From an uncultured bacterium (GTDB taxonomy: Bacteria; Bacillota; Clostridia; Oscillospirales; Ruminococcaceae), in assembly GCA_905215595.1 (NCBI GenBank), contig CAJMQZ010000010.1, positions 1 to 30,730 of the forward strand: DNA of 30,730 nt. The letters are read 5' to 3'. Numbering within the stretch: the first letter of the stretch is position 1; each line of letters begins with the position of its first letter. The notes under the pieces were generated by a model, which searched no databases, was not told where the DNA came from, and saw only the letters and a list, made by a program, of their open reading frames with translations. Positions 7,004 through 14,095 of this stretch are shown piece after piece. The position numbers and the translations under genes are program-made.

Positions 7004-8149
7004 ATGCCTTCTTTGACGACCTACACCCTGCTCAAGCAGGAGCACAACGCCCGGCGGGGCGAGTTCAAAACCGTGCACGGCACGGTGCAGACCCCTGCCT
7101 TTCAGAACGTTGCCACCGCCGGTGCCATCAAGGGCGGCCTGTCGGCGCAGGATCTGAAAGATATCGGCGCGCAGGTCATGCTGTGCAACACCTACCACCT
7201 GCATCTGCGTCCCGGCGACAAGCTGGTAGCGGATATGGGCGGTCTGCACAAATTTACCCGCTGGAATGGGCCTATCCTGACCGACAGCGGCGGATTTCAG
7301 GTGTTCAGTCTGGCAAAGCTGCGCAAGATCACCGAAGAGGGCGTGACCTTCGCCTCTCATCTGGACGGTCACCGCATCTTTATGGGGCCGGAGGAGAGCA
7401 TGCAGATCCAGGCAAACTTGGGCTCTACCATTGCCATGGCCTTTGATGAGTGCGTGGAGAACCCCGCCCAGCACGATTACTCCAAGGACAGTTGCGAACG
7501 CACCACCCGTTGGCTGAAGCGCTGCAAGGCCGAAATGGCACGGCTGAAGCACGAGGGCATCTCGGTCAACCCGGATCAGCTTCTGTTCGGCATCAATCAG
7601 GGCTGCACCTATGCAGACCTGCGTGTGGAGCACATGAAGCAGATCGCAGAGCTGGAGCTGGATGGCTACGCCATCGGCGGTCTGGCTGTGGGTGAGCCTA
7701 CCGAGGTGATGTATGAGATGATCAGTCAGGTGGAGCCGCACATGCCCAAGGACAAGATCCGCTATCTGATGGGCGTTGGCACCCCCGGCAACATCATCGA
7801 GGCCGTAGCACGCGGTGTAGACTTGTTTGACTGCGTTATGCCCAGCCGCAATGCCCGCCACGGCCATCTGAATACATGGAGCGGCATCATTAACATCAAG
7901 AATGCCAAGTACGAGCGGGACGAGCGTCCCATCGACCCCGCCTGCGGCTGTCCGGTGTGCCGCAACTACTCCCGCGCCTATATCCGGCACCTGCTCAAGG
8001 CAGATGAGATGTTGGGTATGCGCCTGACCGTGATGCACAATCTGTGGTTCTACAATCACCTGATGGAACGCATCCGAGATGAACTGGATGCCGGTACCTT
8101 TACCGCCTTCCATGACAGATACGTTAAACTTCTGGATACCCGAATTTAA
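7004..8149 (+). CDS. tgt: tRNA-guanine transglycosylase
   Basis: Tgt exchanges guanine 34 in the anticodon of Asp, Asn, His and Tyr tRNAs for preQ1. The 381-residue protein has CNTYHLHLRPG (61-71), LTDSGGFQVFSL (92-103; Asp94), GGLAVGE (225-231), VGTPGNI (258-264), and GVDLFDCVMPSRNARHG (271-287) with the nucleophilic Asp276. The zinc site CxCxxC (Cys314, Cys316, Cys319) is completed by His345. Length is typical. The ATG at 7004 has AGAAAGGA upstream; an ATG at 6983 in the same frame has none. The gene follows queA after 99 bases and probably shares its promoter. Confidence 0.96.
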   Translation: MPSLTTYTLLKQEHNARRGEFKTVHGTVQTPAFQNVATAGAIKGGLSAQDLKDIGAQVMLCNTYHLHLRPGDKLVADMGGLHKFTRWNGPILTDSGGFQVFSLAKLRKITEEGVTFASHLDGHRIFMGPEESMQIQANLGSTIAMAFDECVENPAQHDYSKDSCERTTRWLKRCKAEMARLKHEGISVNPDQLLFGINQGCTYADLRVEHMKQIAELELDGYAIGGLAVGEPTEVMYEMISQVEPHMPKDKIRYLMGVGTPGNIIEAVARGVDLFDCVMPSRNARHGHLNTWSGIINIKNAKYERDERPIDPACGCPVCRNYSRAYIRHLLKADEMLGMRLTVMHNLWFYNHLMERIRDELDAGTFTAFHDRYVKLLDTRI

Positions 8150-8158
8150 ACTTTAGCC

Positions 8159-8187
8159 TTGCAACAAGACTGATAAGAGGGTATAAT
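8159..8187 (+). promoter_or_regulatory. Promoter for yajC
   Basis: TTGCAA (8159-8164), a 17-base spacer and a perfect TATAAT (8182-8187) lie just after the tgt stop and about 37 bases before the yajC ATG. The GAGAGGAGA binding site follows. Confidence 0.75.
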
Positions 8188-8223
8188 AGCATTATCTGAA
8201 TTTTTGAGAGGAGATTTTGCCCC

Positions 8224-8541
8224 ATGCAATTTCTGACTACCACGTCCGAAGGCTATATCAGCCTGTTCTTCACGCTGGCACTGATGCTGGTCCTGCTGTA
8301 CTTCATGATCTACCGTCCCCAGAAGAAGCAGGAAAAGAAGGATGCCGCTATGCGCAGCAGTCTGGAGATCGGCGATCAGGTCACCACCATCGGTGGTGTC
8401 ATTGGCCGCGTTGTCGCCATCAAGGACGACACCTTTGTTCTGGAGACCGGCGCTGACCGCGTGAAGATCCGCTTCACCAAGTCTGCGATCTCTTCGGTCG
8501 AAAAGCTAAACATGGACAAGGCTCCTGCCGACAAGAAGTAA
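8224..8541 (+). CDS. yajC: Preprotein translocase accessory subunit YajC
   Basis: YajC is a small inner-membrane partner of the SecDF complex. The 105-residue protein has one membrane helix at about 12-30, the family signature YFMIYRPQKKQEKK (26-39), and then the cytoplasmic YajC domain with LEIGDQVTTIGGVIGRV (48-64). The C-terminal tail is charged. The start is supported by GAGAGGAGA upstream. Placement right after queA-tgt matches the Firmicutes order (yrbF in Bacillus). No secD or secF is in the window. A strong terminator follows at 8564-8604. Confidence 0.94.
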   Translation: MQFLTTTSEGYISLFFTLALMLVLLYFMIYRPQKKQEKKDAAMRSSLEIGDQVTTIGGVIGRVVAIKDDTFVLETGADRVKIRFTKSAISSVEKLNMDKAPADKK

Positions 8542-8563
8542 GCGTTTACACCGTGCATACATG

Positions 8564-8604
8564 AACCGCCTCCTTGCATAGACTATGTGCAGGGAGGCGG
8601 TTTT
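8564..8604 (+). terminator. Terminator after yajC that contains the next gene's ribosome binding site
   Basis: AACCGCCTCC (8564-8573) pairs perfectly with GGAGGCGGTT (8593-8602). Further pairing comes from TGCATA with TATGTGCA inside, and TTTT follows. The 3' arm holds GGAGG (8593-8597), positioned 10 bases before the ATG at 8608, so read-through mRNA would hide this site when the hairpin forms. Confidence 0.85.
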
Positions 8605-8607
8605 GTT

Positions 8608-9006
8608 ATGTCTGAGTCTCGAGGTTTCCCGGTGGAGCTTCTTTCGTTTCTGCTTTTCGGGTTGCTGGGGGTAGCTGTAACGGCGGCAGCTTTGGCCGGT
8701 TTTGCGCGGTTGATGGCCGGGCAGGGCTGCTTCGGCAGTGCAGTGCCGATACTTGCCACGACAGCTGTGTGCATGGGCAGTTTGCTGTGTGCACTGGCGG
8801 CGGCGTTCCGTAAAAAGGCACACGGTCTGTTGACGGGACTGCTCCAAAGTACATTTCTGGCAGTGCCGCTAGCGCTTTCTGCTGCATGGAACGGCACCGC
8901 CGCCGAGCCTGCTGTGGTATGCCGCATTCTGGTGGTGCTGCTCTGCGGCTGCATTGGCGGGTTGCTTGGGGTCACCCTGCGTAGCCGCAGACACACGCTT
9001 CGTTGA
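8608..9006 (+). CDS. TIGR04086-like four-helix membrane protein
   Basis: This is a 132-residue, very hydrophobic protein with four predicted membrane helices (about 10-33, 42-66, 72-93 and 103-124) and a basic C-terminus (SRRHT). A small membrane protein of the TIGR04086 family (YrzE in Bacillus) lies next to yajC in many Firmicutes, and size and position agree. The assignment rests mainly on context and topology, since the family has few fixed motifs. Its function is unknown. I start at the ATG at 8608, 10 bases after GGAGG; an in-frame ATG at 8587 lies inside the terminator stem. A SpoIIM-like membrane protein gene follows after 42 bases. Confidence 0.7.
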   Translation: MSESRGFPVELLSFLLFGLLGVAVTAAALAGFARLMAGQGCFGSAVPILATTAVCMGSLLCALAAAFRKKAHGLLTGLLQSTFLAVPLALSAAWNGTAAEPAVVCRILVVLLCGCIGGLLGVTLRSRRHTLR

Positions 9007-9048
9007 TTGATCCGGCAAATCGAATACATCAGAGGGAGAAAACAGCGT

Positions 9049-9795
9049 ATGTGGATCTATGAACAGACTAAACCGGAAGAAGCCTTATCTTTGCTGCCGC
9101 AGGTGGCTAGCCTGCCGGTGCAGAAAGTAGAGCCTGCTCTGCCGACTGTACCGGAAACTGCACCGGAACCCGTAGAGCAATTGCCGCAAAAAGAGCCCTG
9201 CATTCCGGCAAAGCGGCACGCCACCCGGGATTGCTGGCTGCTGGCTGCAGCCTTTCTTCTGGGGAGTTCGGCAGCCGGTGTATTGCAGGCCGTATGCGAT
9301 GCCCGGCAGGCAGAACTGCTGCGGTATTATCTGGAAGCGTGGCAAAGGCTGTTTGCGCCGGGCAGTCTGCAAGGGGCAGTACAGCTTTTCGGCATGGAAT
9401 ATCTGGCTCTCGGCCTTGTGGTCAGCCTATTTCTGGTATTGGGGCTGTCTGCCCTTGGCCCTGTAATGATCTTTGGCAGCATGATGTTGTACGGTTTGGG
9501 CAGCGGGTTGCTTATGGTACAGCTTTGCACAGCAGATGGGTGGAAAACGGTGCTTCTGGCATTGCTGTGGACAGGCTTGCCGGCGGCAGCGACAAGCGGT
9601 TGTCTGTGCTTTTTCGGGGCCTGCGCTTTGCAGGTCAGCAGCCGGATCCACGCTTATTCCTTCCGCAAGCATCCCGGCGGACAAGCCCGCCCCGGAGTGC
9701 AGGCACTGATGGGGCAGTATCTGCTGACCATGGTGGTGCTGCTGCCGCTGTGCGGTGCGGCAGCAGGGCTTTCGTATTTGGGCAGTCGCCTGTGA
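9049..9795 (+). CDS. SpoIIM-like membrane protein
   Basis: The 248-residue protein has a soluble Pro/Glu/Val-rich N-terminus (about 1-57) and then several membrane helices (about 60-80, 113-150, 158-185 and 218-240). The middle part, LFLVLGLSALGPVMIF followed by a GLGSGLL stretch and GWKTVLLALLWTGLP, resembles the core of stage II sporulation protein M and its DUF95 relatives, which have a glycine-rich helix pair followed by a proline in the next helix. In Bacillus SpoIIM acts with SpoIID and SpoIIP in engulfment, but relatives also occur in non-sporulating bacteria. The similarity is weak and the role unknown. The start is the ATG at 9049 after AGAGGGAGA; a TTG at 9007 would add 14 residues. 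radA follows with its own promoter. Confidence 0.6.
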   Translation: MWIYEQTKPEEALSLLPQVASLPVQKVEPALPTVPETAPEPVEQLPQKEPCIPAKRHATRDCWLLAAAFLLGSSAAGVLQAVCDARQAELLRYYLEAWQRLFAPGSLQGAVQLFGMEYLALGLVVSLFLVLGLSALGPVMIFGSMMLYGLGSGLLMVQLCTADGWKTVLLALLWTGLPAAATSGCLCFFGACALQVSSRIHAYSFRKHPGGQARPGVQALMGQYLLTMVVLLPLCGAAAGLSYLGSRL

Positions 9796-9809
9796 ACAGC
9801 ATCCTTTTC

Positions 9810-9838
9810 TTGCGGGTTTTGGCGCAGTGTGTTACAAT
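9810..9838 (+). promoter_or_regulatory. Promoter for radA
   Basis: TTGCGG (9810-9815), a 17-base spacer and TACAAT (9833-9838) lie about 32 bases before the radA ATG. Confidence 0.6.
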
Positions 9839-9869
9839 AACAAAAGACCATAATAAATGAGGGACAGAC

Positions 9870-11273
9870 ATGAAACTAAAATCCGTCTATGTATGCTCCA
9901 ATTGCGGAGAGACAAGCCCCCGCTGGATGGGGCGCTGCCCCAGCTGCGGCAGTTGGAATACCATGAACGAGGACGTTGTAGCCGAGGCCCCCAAGGCGGG
10001 GACTCCTGCTGCCCGGCAGGCTGCTGCGGCTCGTCAGGAGGGCGTAACCACCCTGACCGCCCGGCGGCTGTCAGAGATCAGCACCACGGAGGAAAAAAGC
10101 CGCATCCTGACCGGCATCTCTGAGCTGGACCGCGTATTGGGCGGCGGCATCGTGCTGGGCGGCGTGGTACTTTTGAGCGGTGAGCCGGGCGTTGGTAAAT
10201 CCACTATGCTGTTACAGCTGTGCGGTGCCATCTCCAATCAGCACAGCGTGCTGTATATCACTGGCGAGGAATCTGTCCGGCAGGTCAAGCTGCGGGCAGC
10301 GCGGCTGAAAGTGCCGCAGGATAACATCTTTCTGGCGGCGGAAAACGACGTAGACGAGATCTGCGGTCTGATCGAAAAGGAAAAGCCGGATCTTGTAGTC
10401 ATCGACTCCATCCAGACCATGCGCTGCATGGATATCTCGTCCTCGTCCGGTACGGTCAGTCAGGTGAAGGAGAGCGCTGCCCGGCTGCTGGCGGTAGCCA
10501 AAAAGCAGGAGATTCCCATGTTCATCGTGGGTCATGTGAATAAGGACGGTGCAATTGCAGGCCCTAAGGTCATGGAGCATATCGTGGATACGGTGCTCTA
10601 CTTTGAGGGCGACAAGATGCTGCCGTACCGCATTCTGCGGGCAGCCAAAAACCGTTATGGCTCCACCAATGAGCTGGGAATGTTCGATATGACCGGCACA
10701 GGGCTTGCCGAGATTGAAAATCCCTCCCAGATGCTGCTGGAAGGACGTCCGCTGGGCGTTTCCGGCAACTGTGTGGCCTGCACCATGGAGGGCAGCCGTC
10801 CCATCCTGAGCGAGATACAGGCACTTGCCACAAAAACGAATTTTCCGGCACCCCGCCGCGCCTGCAGCGGATACGACTATAACCGCATGAATCTTTTGAT
10901 CGCTGTGCTGGAAAAGCGGGCAGGGTACTTCTTTGGCAATCTGGATGTCTATGTCAATATCGTGGGCGGTATTGCTCTGCGGGATACCGCCTGCGACCTT
11001 GCAGTCTGCCTGAGCATGGTCTCCTCGCTGTTGGACCGTCCGGTCAGCGATAAGCTTATCGCCATCGGTGAGGTGGGTCTGGGTGGGGAAGTGCGCAGTG
11101 TACCCAACTTGGAGCAGCGTCTGCACGAGGCAGAGCGCATCGGTTTTGAGCGGGCTGTTATCCCCAAGCACAGCCTTGCGCATCTGAATGCTGCAGATTA
11201 TCCCGGTATGAAGCTGGTCGGTGCGGCGTATATTGCAGATGCCATCAATGCGCTGAAAAATGACCGCCTGTGA
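9870..11273 (+). CDS. radA: DNA repair protein RadA (Sms)
   Basis: RadA is a RecA-like hexameric helicase that drives branch migration during recombination. The 467-residue protein has a four-cysteine zinc finger (Cys9, Cys12, Cys23, Cys26), Walker A GEPGVGKST (105-113), a Walker B-like LVVIDSIQT (about 176-184), and the RadA-specific KNRYGSTNELGMF (261-273). A Lon-protease-like C-terminal domain with GGIALRDTACDLAV, GEVGLGGEVR and GFERAVIPK completes it. Length is typical (450-460). A GAGGGA site precedes the ATG. The recombinase gene begins 15 bases after the stop, so the two are probably co-transcribed. Confidence 0.96.
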   Translation: MKLKSVYVCSNCGETSPRWMGRCPSCGSWNTMNEDVVAEAPKAGTPAARQAAAARQEGVTTLTARRLSEISTTEEKSRILTGISELDRVLGGGIVLGGVVLLSGEPGVGKSTMLLQLCGAISNQHSVLYITGEESVRQVKLRAARLKVPQDNIFLAAENDVDEICGLIEKEKPDLVVIDSIQTMRCMDISSSSGTVSQVKESAARLLAVAKKQEIPMFIVGHVNKDGAIAGPKVMEHIVDTVLYFEGDKMLPYRILRAAKNRYGSTNELGMFDMTGTGLAEIENPSQMLLEGRPLGVSGNCVACTMEGSRPILSEIQALATKTNFPAPRRACSGYDYNRMNLLIAVLEKRAGYFFGNLDVYVNIVGGIALRDTACDLAVCLSMVSSLLDRPVSDKLIAIGEVGLGGEVRSVPNLEQRLHEAERIGFERAVIPKHSLAHLNAADYPGMKLVGAAYIADAINALKNDRL

Positions 11274-11288
11274 TGAAACGAGGAAGCC

Positions 11289-12497
11289 ATGTCGATTTAT
11301 CTGGATGAAAGAAACCCCGGCAAGCACGCGCCCTTTGAGGATGCTGCCCCGGATATTGTAGAATATGTGCGTTATCTTGAAGTGATTGCTGGCAAAAGTG
11401 CCAATACGGCGTTCAGTTATTACTGCGACCTGCGCTCCTTCAGCCGCTTTATGAAGCGCCGCCGCGGGCTTGTGACCGCAGATGCAGAATTTAAGGAGAT
11501 CGACCCCAAGGGGCTGGATACGGCCTTCTGGGGCAGCATAACAAAAGAGGATATCTACGAATATCTGTACTTTTTAAACCGGGAATGCGGCAACAAAAAA
11601 TCCTCTACCGCCCGGCGGCTGGCCAGCCTGCACGGCTTTTATGATTATCTGGTCAATCAGGTCAACCGCTTATCCGAGGACCCTACGGCGGCCATCCGTC
11701 CGCCCAAGCAGGATAAGATTTTGCCAAAGTACCTGACGGCAGAGCAGTCCATCTCTCTCTTGGAGAGCACCCAGACCCAGAGCGATTTCCCGGAGCGGGA
11801 CTACTGCATGGTGGTGCTGTTCCTCAACTGCGGTATGCGTCTTGCGGAACTGGTAGGCATGGACCTTGGAGATATTGACCTGGAGCAGCGGCAGATCCGC
11901 CTGTTCGGCAAAGGCCATAAAGAGCGTATGGTCTATCTGAATGATGCCTGCGTGGAGGCATTGCAGCTGTATCTGCGCAAGCGCAACACCATGGAGGGGC
12001 TTTCACCCAAGGAAAAAGCGGTGTTTATTACCCGTATGCGCAAGGAGCGTATCTCAAACCGTAGGGTAGAACAGCTGATCTCCGGTGCTATGAAAGCTGC
12101 CGGTCTAAAGGGTTTTTCCACCCATAAGCTGCGCCATACTGCCGCTACGTTGATGTATCAGACCGGTAATGTAGATATCCTTACCCTCAAGCAGCTTCTG
12201 GGCCACAGCAGCGTTGGAACAACACAAATTTATACGCACTTACAAGAATTTCAGGTGCGTTCCGCCATTGAAGAAAATCCGCTGGGCAAGGTACTGCCCA
12301 TAAAAACCGCAAAAGCAAGCTTGGATACAACAGAAACAGTAGGGGAGACATCTGCCGAAAATGCCCCGGCGGGAGAGGACGGTTCTGAGCCGTCTGGCCC
12401 TATGGCGGCCTTTGAGGGCGCTGCGCAGGATGGCTTCCGTGCAGATATCTCGGCAATATATGATGAGAAAACCGACGATTCATCAAGTGATACTTAA
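11289..12497 (+). CDS. Xer-type tyrosine recombinase
   Basis: This 402-residue site-specific recombinase has the full set of catalytic residues: Arg184 (GMRLAEL), Lys208 (LFGKGHKER), His279 and Arg282 (STHKLRH), His306 (LLGHSS) and the nucleophile Tyr315 (TQIYTH). The N-terminal core-binding domain (about 20-125) resembles XerC/XerD, but Arg184 lies about 36 residues later than in E. coli XerC/D. A tail of about 70 residues rich in Asp, Glu, Ser and Ala follows the catalytic domain. It is not linked to phage or transposon genes; radA precedes it closely, and a GAGGA site precedes the ATG. I infer a chromosomal Xer recombinase that resolves dimers. A dif-like dyad lies about 370 bases downstream. 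An integrase of a lost element is the alternative. Confidence 0.85.
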   Translation: MSIYLDERNPGKHAPFEDAAPDIVEYVRYLEVIAGKSANTAFSYYCDLRSFSRFMKRRRGLVTADAEFKEIDPKGLDTAFWGSITKEDIYEYLYFLNRECGNKKSSTARRLASLHGFYDYLVNQVNRLSEDPTAAIRPPKQDKILPKYLTAEQSISLLESTQTQSDFPERDYCMVVLFLNCGMRLAELVGMDLGDIDLEQRQIRLFGKGHKERMVYLNDACVEALQLYLRKRNTMEGLSPKEKAVFITRMRKERISNRRVEQLISGAMKAAGLKGFSTHKLRHTAATLMYQTGNVDILTLKQLLGHSSVGTTQIYTHLQEFQVRSAIEENPLGKVLPIKTAKASLDTTETVGETSAENAPAGEDGSEPSGPMAAFEGAAQDGFRADISAIYDEKTDDSSSDT

Positions 12498-12546
12498 ACC
12501 CGCGAACAGTGGAATCTGTCGACCCGAAAAGCATTTGGAACGATGA

Positions 12547-12599
12547 AAAGCCTCATGGCAGCGTCCGGTCAAACCGGCTCGTGTCATGGGGCTTTATAA
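12547..12599 (+). terminator. Terminator after the recombinase gene
   Basis: AAAGCCTCATG (12547-12557) pairs with CATGGGGCTTT (12585-12595, one G-T pair). An inner CCGGT/ACCGG hairpin lies in the loop, followed by an A/T-rich run. The T run is imperfect. Confidence 0.65.
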
Positions 12600-12867
12600 T
12601 TTACAATAGCCGCAAACTGTAAGTCATAAAACGCAGCATGAAATGTTATAAAGCACGCACATAGATGTTTGCTGGAATAAAATAAATTACAAATGAATCG
12701 ATGCAGCAGCACATAGCACAGGAACAATAAGTAAGTGTGAGACAAAGAAAACAACAAACCATGATAAAAAGTGCAAACTGTGCAAAACAACTGAACCAAC
12801 ACAAAAATGAGCCAGCTGAGGCTGGAACGCCAAAATTCCGGGAAATGGGCATTTTTCACTCCCCTAA

Positions 12868-12895
12868 GTTTCGCATAACGTGCATTATACGAAAT
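12868..12895. other. Putative dif-like Xer recombination site
   Basis: The site has an 11-base left arm GTTTCGCATAA, a 6-base centre CGTGCA and an 11-base right arm TTATACGAAAT. The arms are inverted repeats with one mismatch over the inner ten bases. This is exactly the 11-6-11 layout of bacterial dif. The left arm matches the E. coli XerC arm at 9 of 11 positions (sharing CGCATAA), and the right arm matches the XerD arm at 8 of 11 (TTAT and AAAT). It is noncoding, lies between convergent genes, and sits close to a Xer-type recombinase gene. I compared it with remembered dif sequences only; function is inferred. Confidence 0.5.
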
Positions 12896-12906
12896 ATCTG
12901 TGATCA

Positions 12907-12933
12907 AAAGAGAGAAGCTGCCCTTCTCTCTTT
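12907..12933 (-). terminator. Hairpin terminator, probably for the amidase gene
   Basis: AAAGAGAGAAG (12907-12917) pairs perfectly with CTTCTCTCTTT (12923-12933) around a 5-base loop. On the minus strand it is followed by TTTTGATC. It could act in either direction; the nearest unterminated gene is the minus-strand amidase ending at 13114. Confidence 0.6.
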
Positions 12934-13113
12934 CTGTCAGATTTTCGGCAGCTCCTGTGGACGCTTTTCTGTTTGCACACGGCTGCTTCTACACCGCTGG
13001 ACGTATTACCAGCATGTTCAAGCGTTTGACTTATGCCTGCGGTAGCCGTTCCGGTGTGTTACAGGTCATGTTATAAAAGCGGTATCGTTTCTTCTGTTTC
13101 GGTGATGCGATGT

Positions 13114-13977
13114 TCATTCCGTCGGCAGCGGTTCTGTGCCAAAGTATGCACAGATGGCTTCGTAATAAATGCGCGCCACAGTCTTGCAGCTCTCCTCGCT
13201 ACCAAAGCGCTCTACATCCTCGGCATTCGTTACAAAGCACTGCTCTGCCAACACTGCCGGACAATCCACATCTTCCAGCAGCGTAAAGCTGCGCTCAGGC
13301 CGCACCTGTGTGTAGGTGTTCTCCACCAGCTGCTTCTGGTCGTTTTCCAGATAATAAATGTACCGCACTCCCCCTCGCCCGCGCAGCTTTGCACCGATGC
13401 TCTGCATTCCACCGGCCAGCAGTCTTGCAAAATAAAAGCTTTCCTGATGCCATGTACGTCCGGGCACTGCCGGATAGCATTCAAAGCCGGATGCCGTAGA
13501 GCCGTTGGCTGCGGAATTGCCGTGGATGGACAGCAACAGCTGCGGGTTTTGGGCGCTGGCTGCGGCTGCACGCTGGGCAGGCGTGGCGGTTGCATCAAAG
13601 CTTTCCCGGGTCTGCAACGGAATGTAATTCGGGTCCTGCTCTAACCATTGAAGCAGCGCAGCAGCCGTAGCTGCGGTGACCTGCTTTTCCTCGACTACTC
13701 CCCTTGCGCCCGGGTCGCTGCCGCCATGCCCGGCGTCTATTGCCACCCGGTACGGCGGGTCGCCCACAACAGGGCGAAAATCATCCTCTGCGGCCGAGAC
13801 TGCAGGTTCTGTGGGCGCATTCAGTTCCAGCGCCGCCTTCCATAAAAACAGGCCGAAACAGAGCATCAGTGCCGCAAAAACAAACAGCAAACCGTGTAAA
13901 AGCCGGTTCTTCGTTTTGCAGCGGTACGTTTTACGTTTGCTATGTTTATTTACTGGTCTGTGCTGACTGGTTGGCAT
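13114..13977 (-). CDS. Membrane-anchored N-acetylmuramoyl-L-alanine amidase (Amidase_3)
   Basis: This 287-residue protein would cleave the bond between N-acetylmuramic acid and L-alanine in peptidoglycan. A basic N-terminus and one membrane helix (about 27-47) are followed by an extracytoplasmic Amidase_3 domain. Its motifs are VAIDAGHGGSDPGARG (78-93; zinc-binding His84), VVEEK (94-98; Glu96 or Glu97), LLSIHGNSA (148-156; His152) and VLAEQCFVTN near residue 245 with the catalytic Glu. Size and anchor recall CwlD, the spore-cortex amidase of Bacillus, but a vegetative role is equally possible. An AGGAAG site lies upstream, and a clear promoter is at 14024-14052, so it is transcribed separately from mutS2. 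Confidence 0.9.
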   Translation of the reverse strand: MPTSQHRPVNKHSKRKTYRCKTKNRLLHGLLFVFAALMLCFGLFLWKAALELNAPTEPAVSAAEDDFRPVVGDPPYRVAIDAGHGGSDPGARGVVEEKQVTAATAAALLQWLEQDPNYIPLQTRESFDATATPAQRAAAASAQNPQLLLSIHGNSAANGSTASGFECYPAVPGRTWHQESFYFARLLAGGMQSIGAKLRGRGGVRYIYYLENDQKQLVENTYTQVRPERSFTLLEDVDCPAVLAEQCFVTNAEDVERFGSEESCKTVARIYYEAICAYFGTEPLPTE

Positions 13978-14023
13978 AAAGCTTTACTTCCTGTTCGTTT
14001 TACATTCCTATTTATATAATACG

Positions 14024-14052
14024 AGTATACTCGCCTTTTCCTTGCACTGCAA
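14024..14052 (-). promoter_or_regulatory. Promoter for the amidase gene
   Basis: On the minus strand TTGCAG (14052-14047), a 17-base spacer and TATACT (14029-14024) lie about 47 bases before the ATG, right after the mutS2 terminator. Confidence 0.65.
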
Positions 14053-14053
14053 C

Positions 14054-14086
14054 AAAAAAAGACTGCCAATTTTTCAAAAGGCAGTC
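14054..14086 (-). terminator. Terminator after mutS2
   Basis: On the minus strand GACTGCC (14086-14080) pairs with GGCAGTC (14067-14061), followed by seven T (14060-14054), ten bases after the mutS2 stop. Confidence 0.85.
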
Positions 14087-14095
14087 CTTACTGGG

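Larger units (their letters stand above)
12498..13113 (+). other. 616-base AT-rich intergenic region between convergent units
   Basis: No convincing gene is present: the short frames on both strands lack ribosome binding sites and give low-complexity proteins. It holds the terminator of the recombinase gene (12547-12599), a small hairpin CCAGC/GCTGG (12812-12825), a dif-like dyad (12868-12895) and a perfect 11-bp hairpin (12907-12933). The rest (about 12600-12860) is A-rich, with a short repeat of GTGCAAA around 12769-12785. The part from 12940 to 13113 shows nothing I can name. Confidence 0.75.

Noticed and set aside
9007..9048. Upstream TTG start for the SpoIIM-like protein
   Set aside because: The ATG at 9049 has AGAGGGAGA at a good distance, and the TTG has none.
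11289..12895. Recombinase plus dyad as a remnant integrated element with an att site
   Set aside because: There are no phage, transfer or transposase genes, no tRNA target and no flanking direct repeats; gene order around it is housekeeping. It is kept as a minor alternative only.
12584..13045. Open frames of about 100 codons on both strands in the intergenic gap
   Set aside because: They have no ribosome binding site and low-complexity composition, and the plus frame at 12737-13045 runs through the dif-like dyad and a terminator hairpin.
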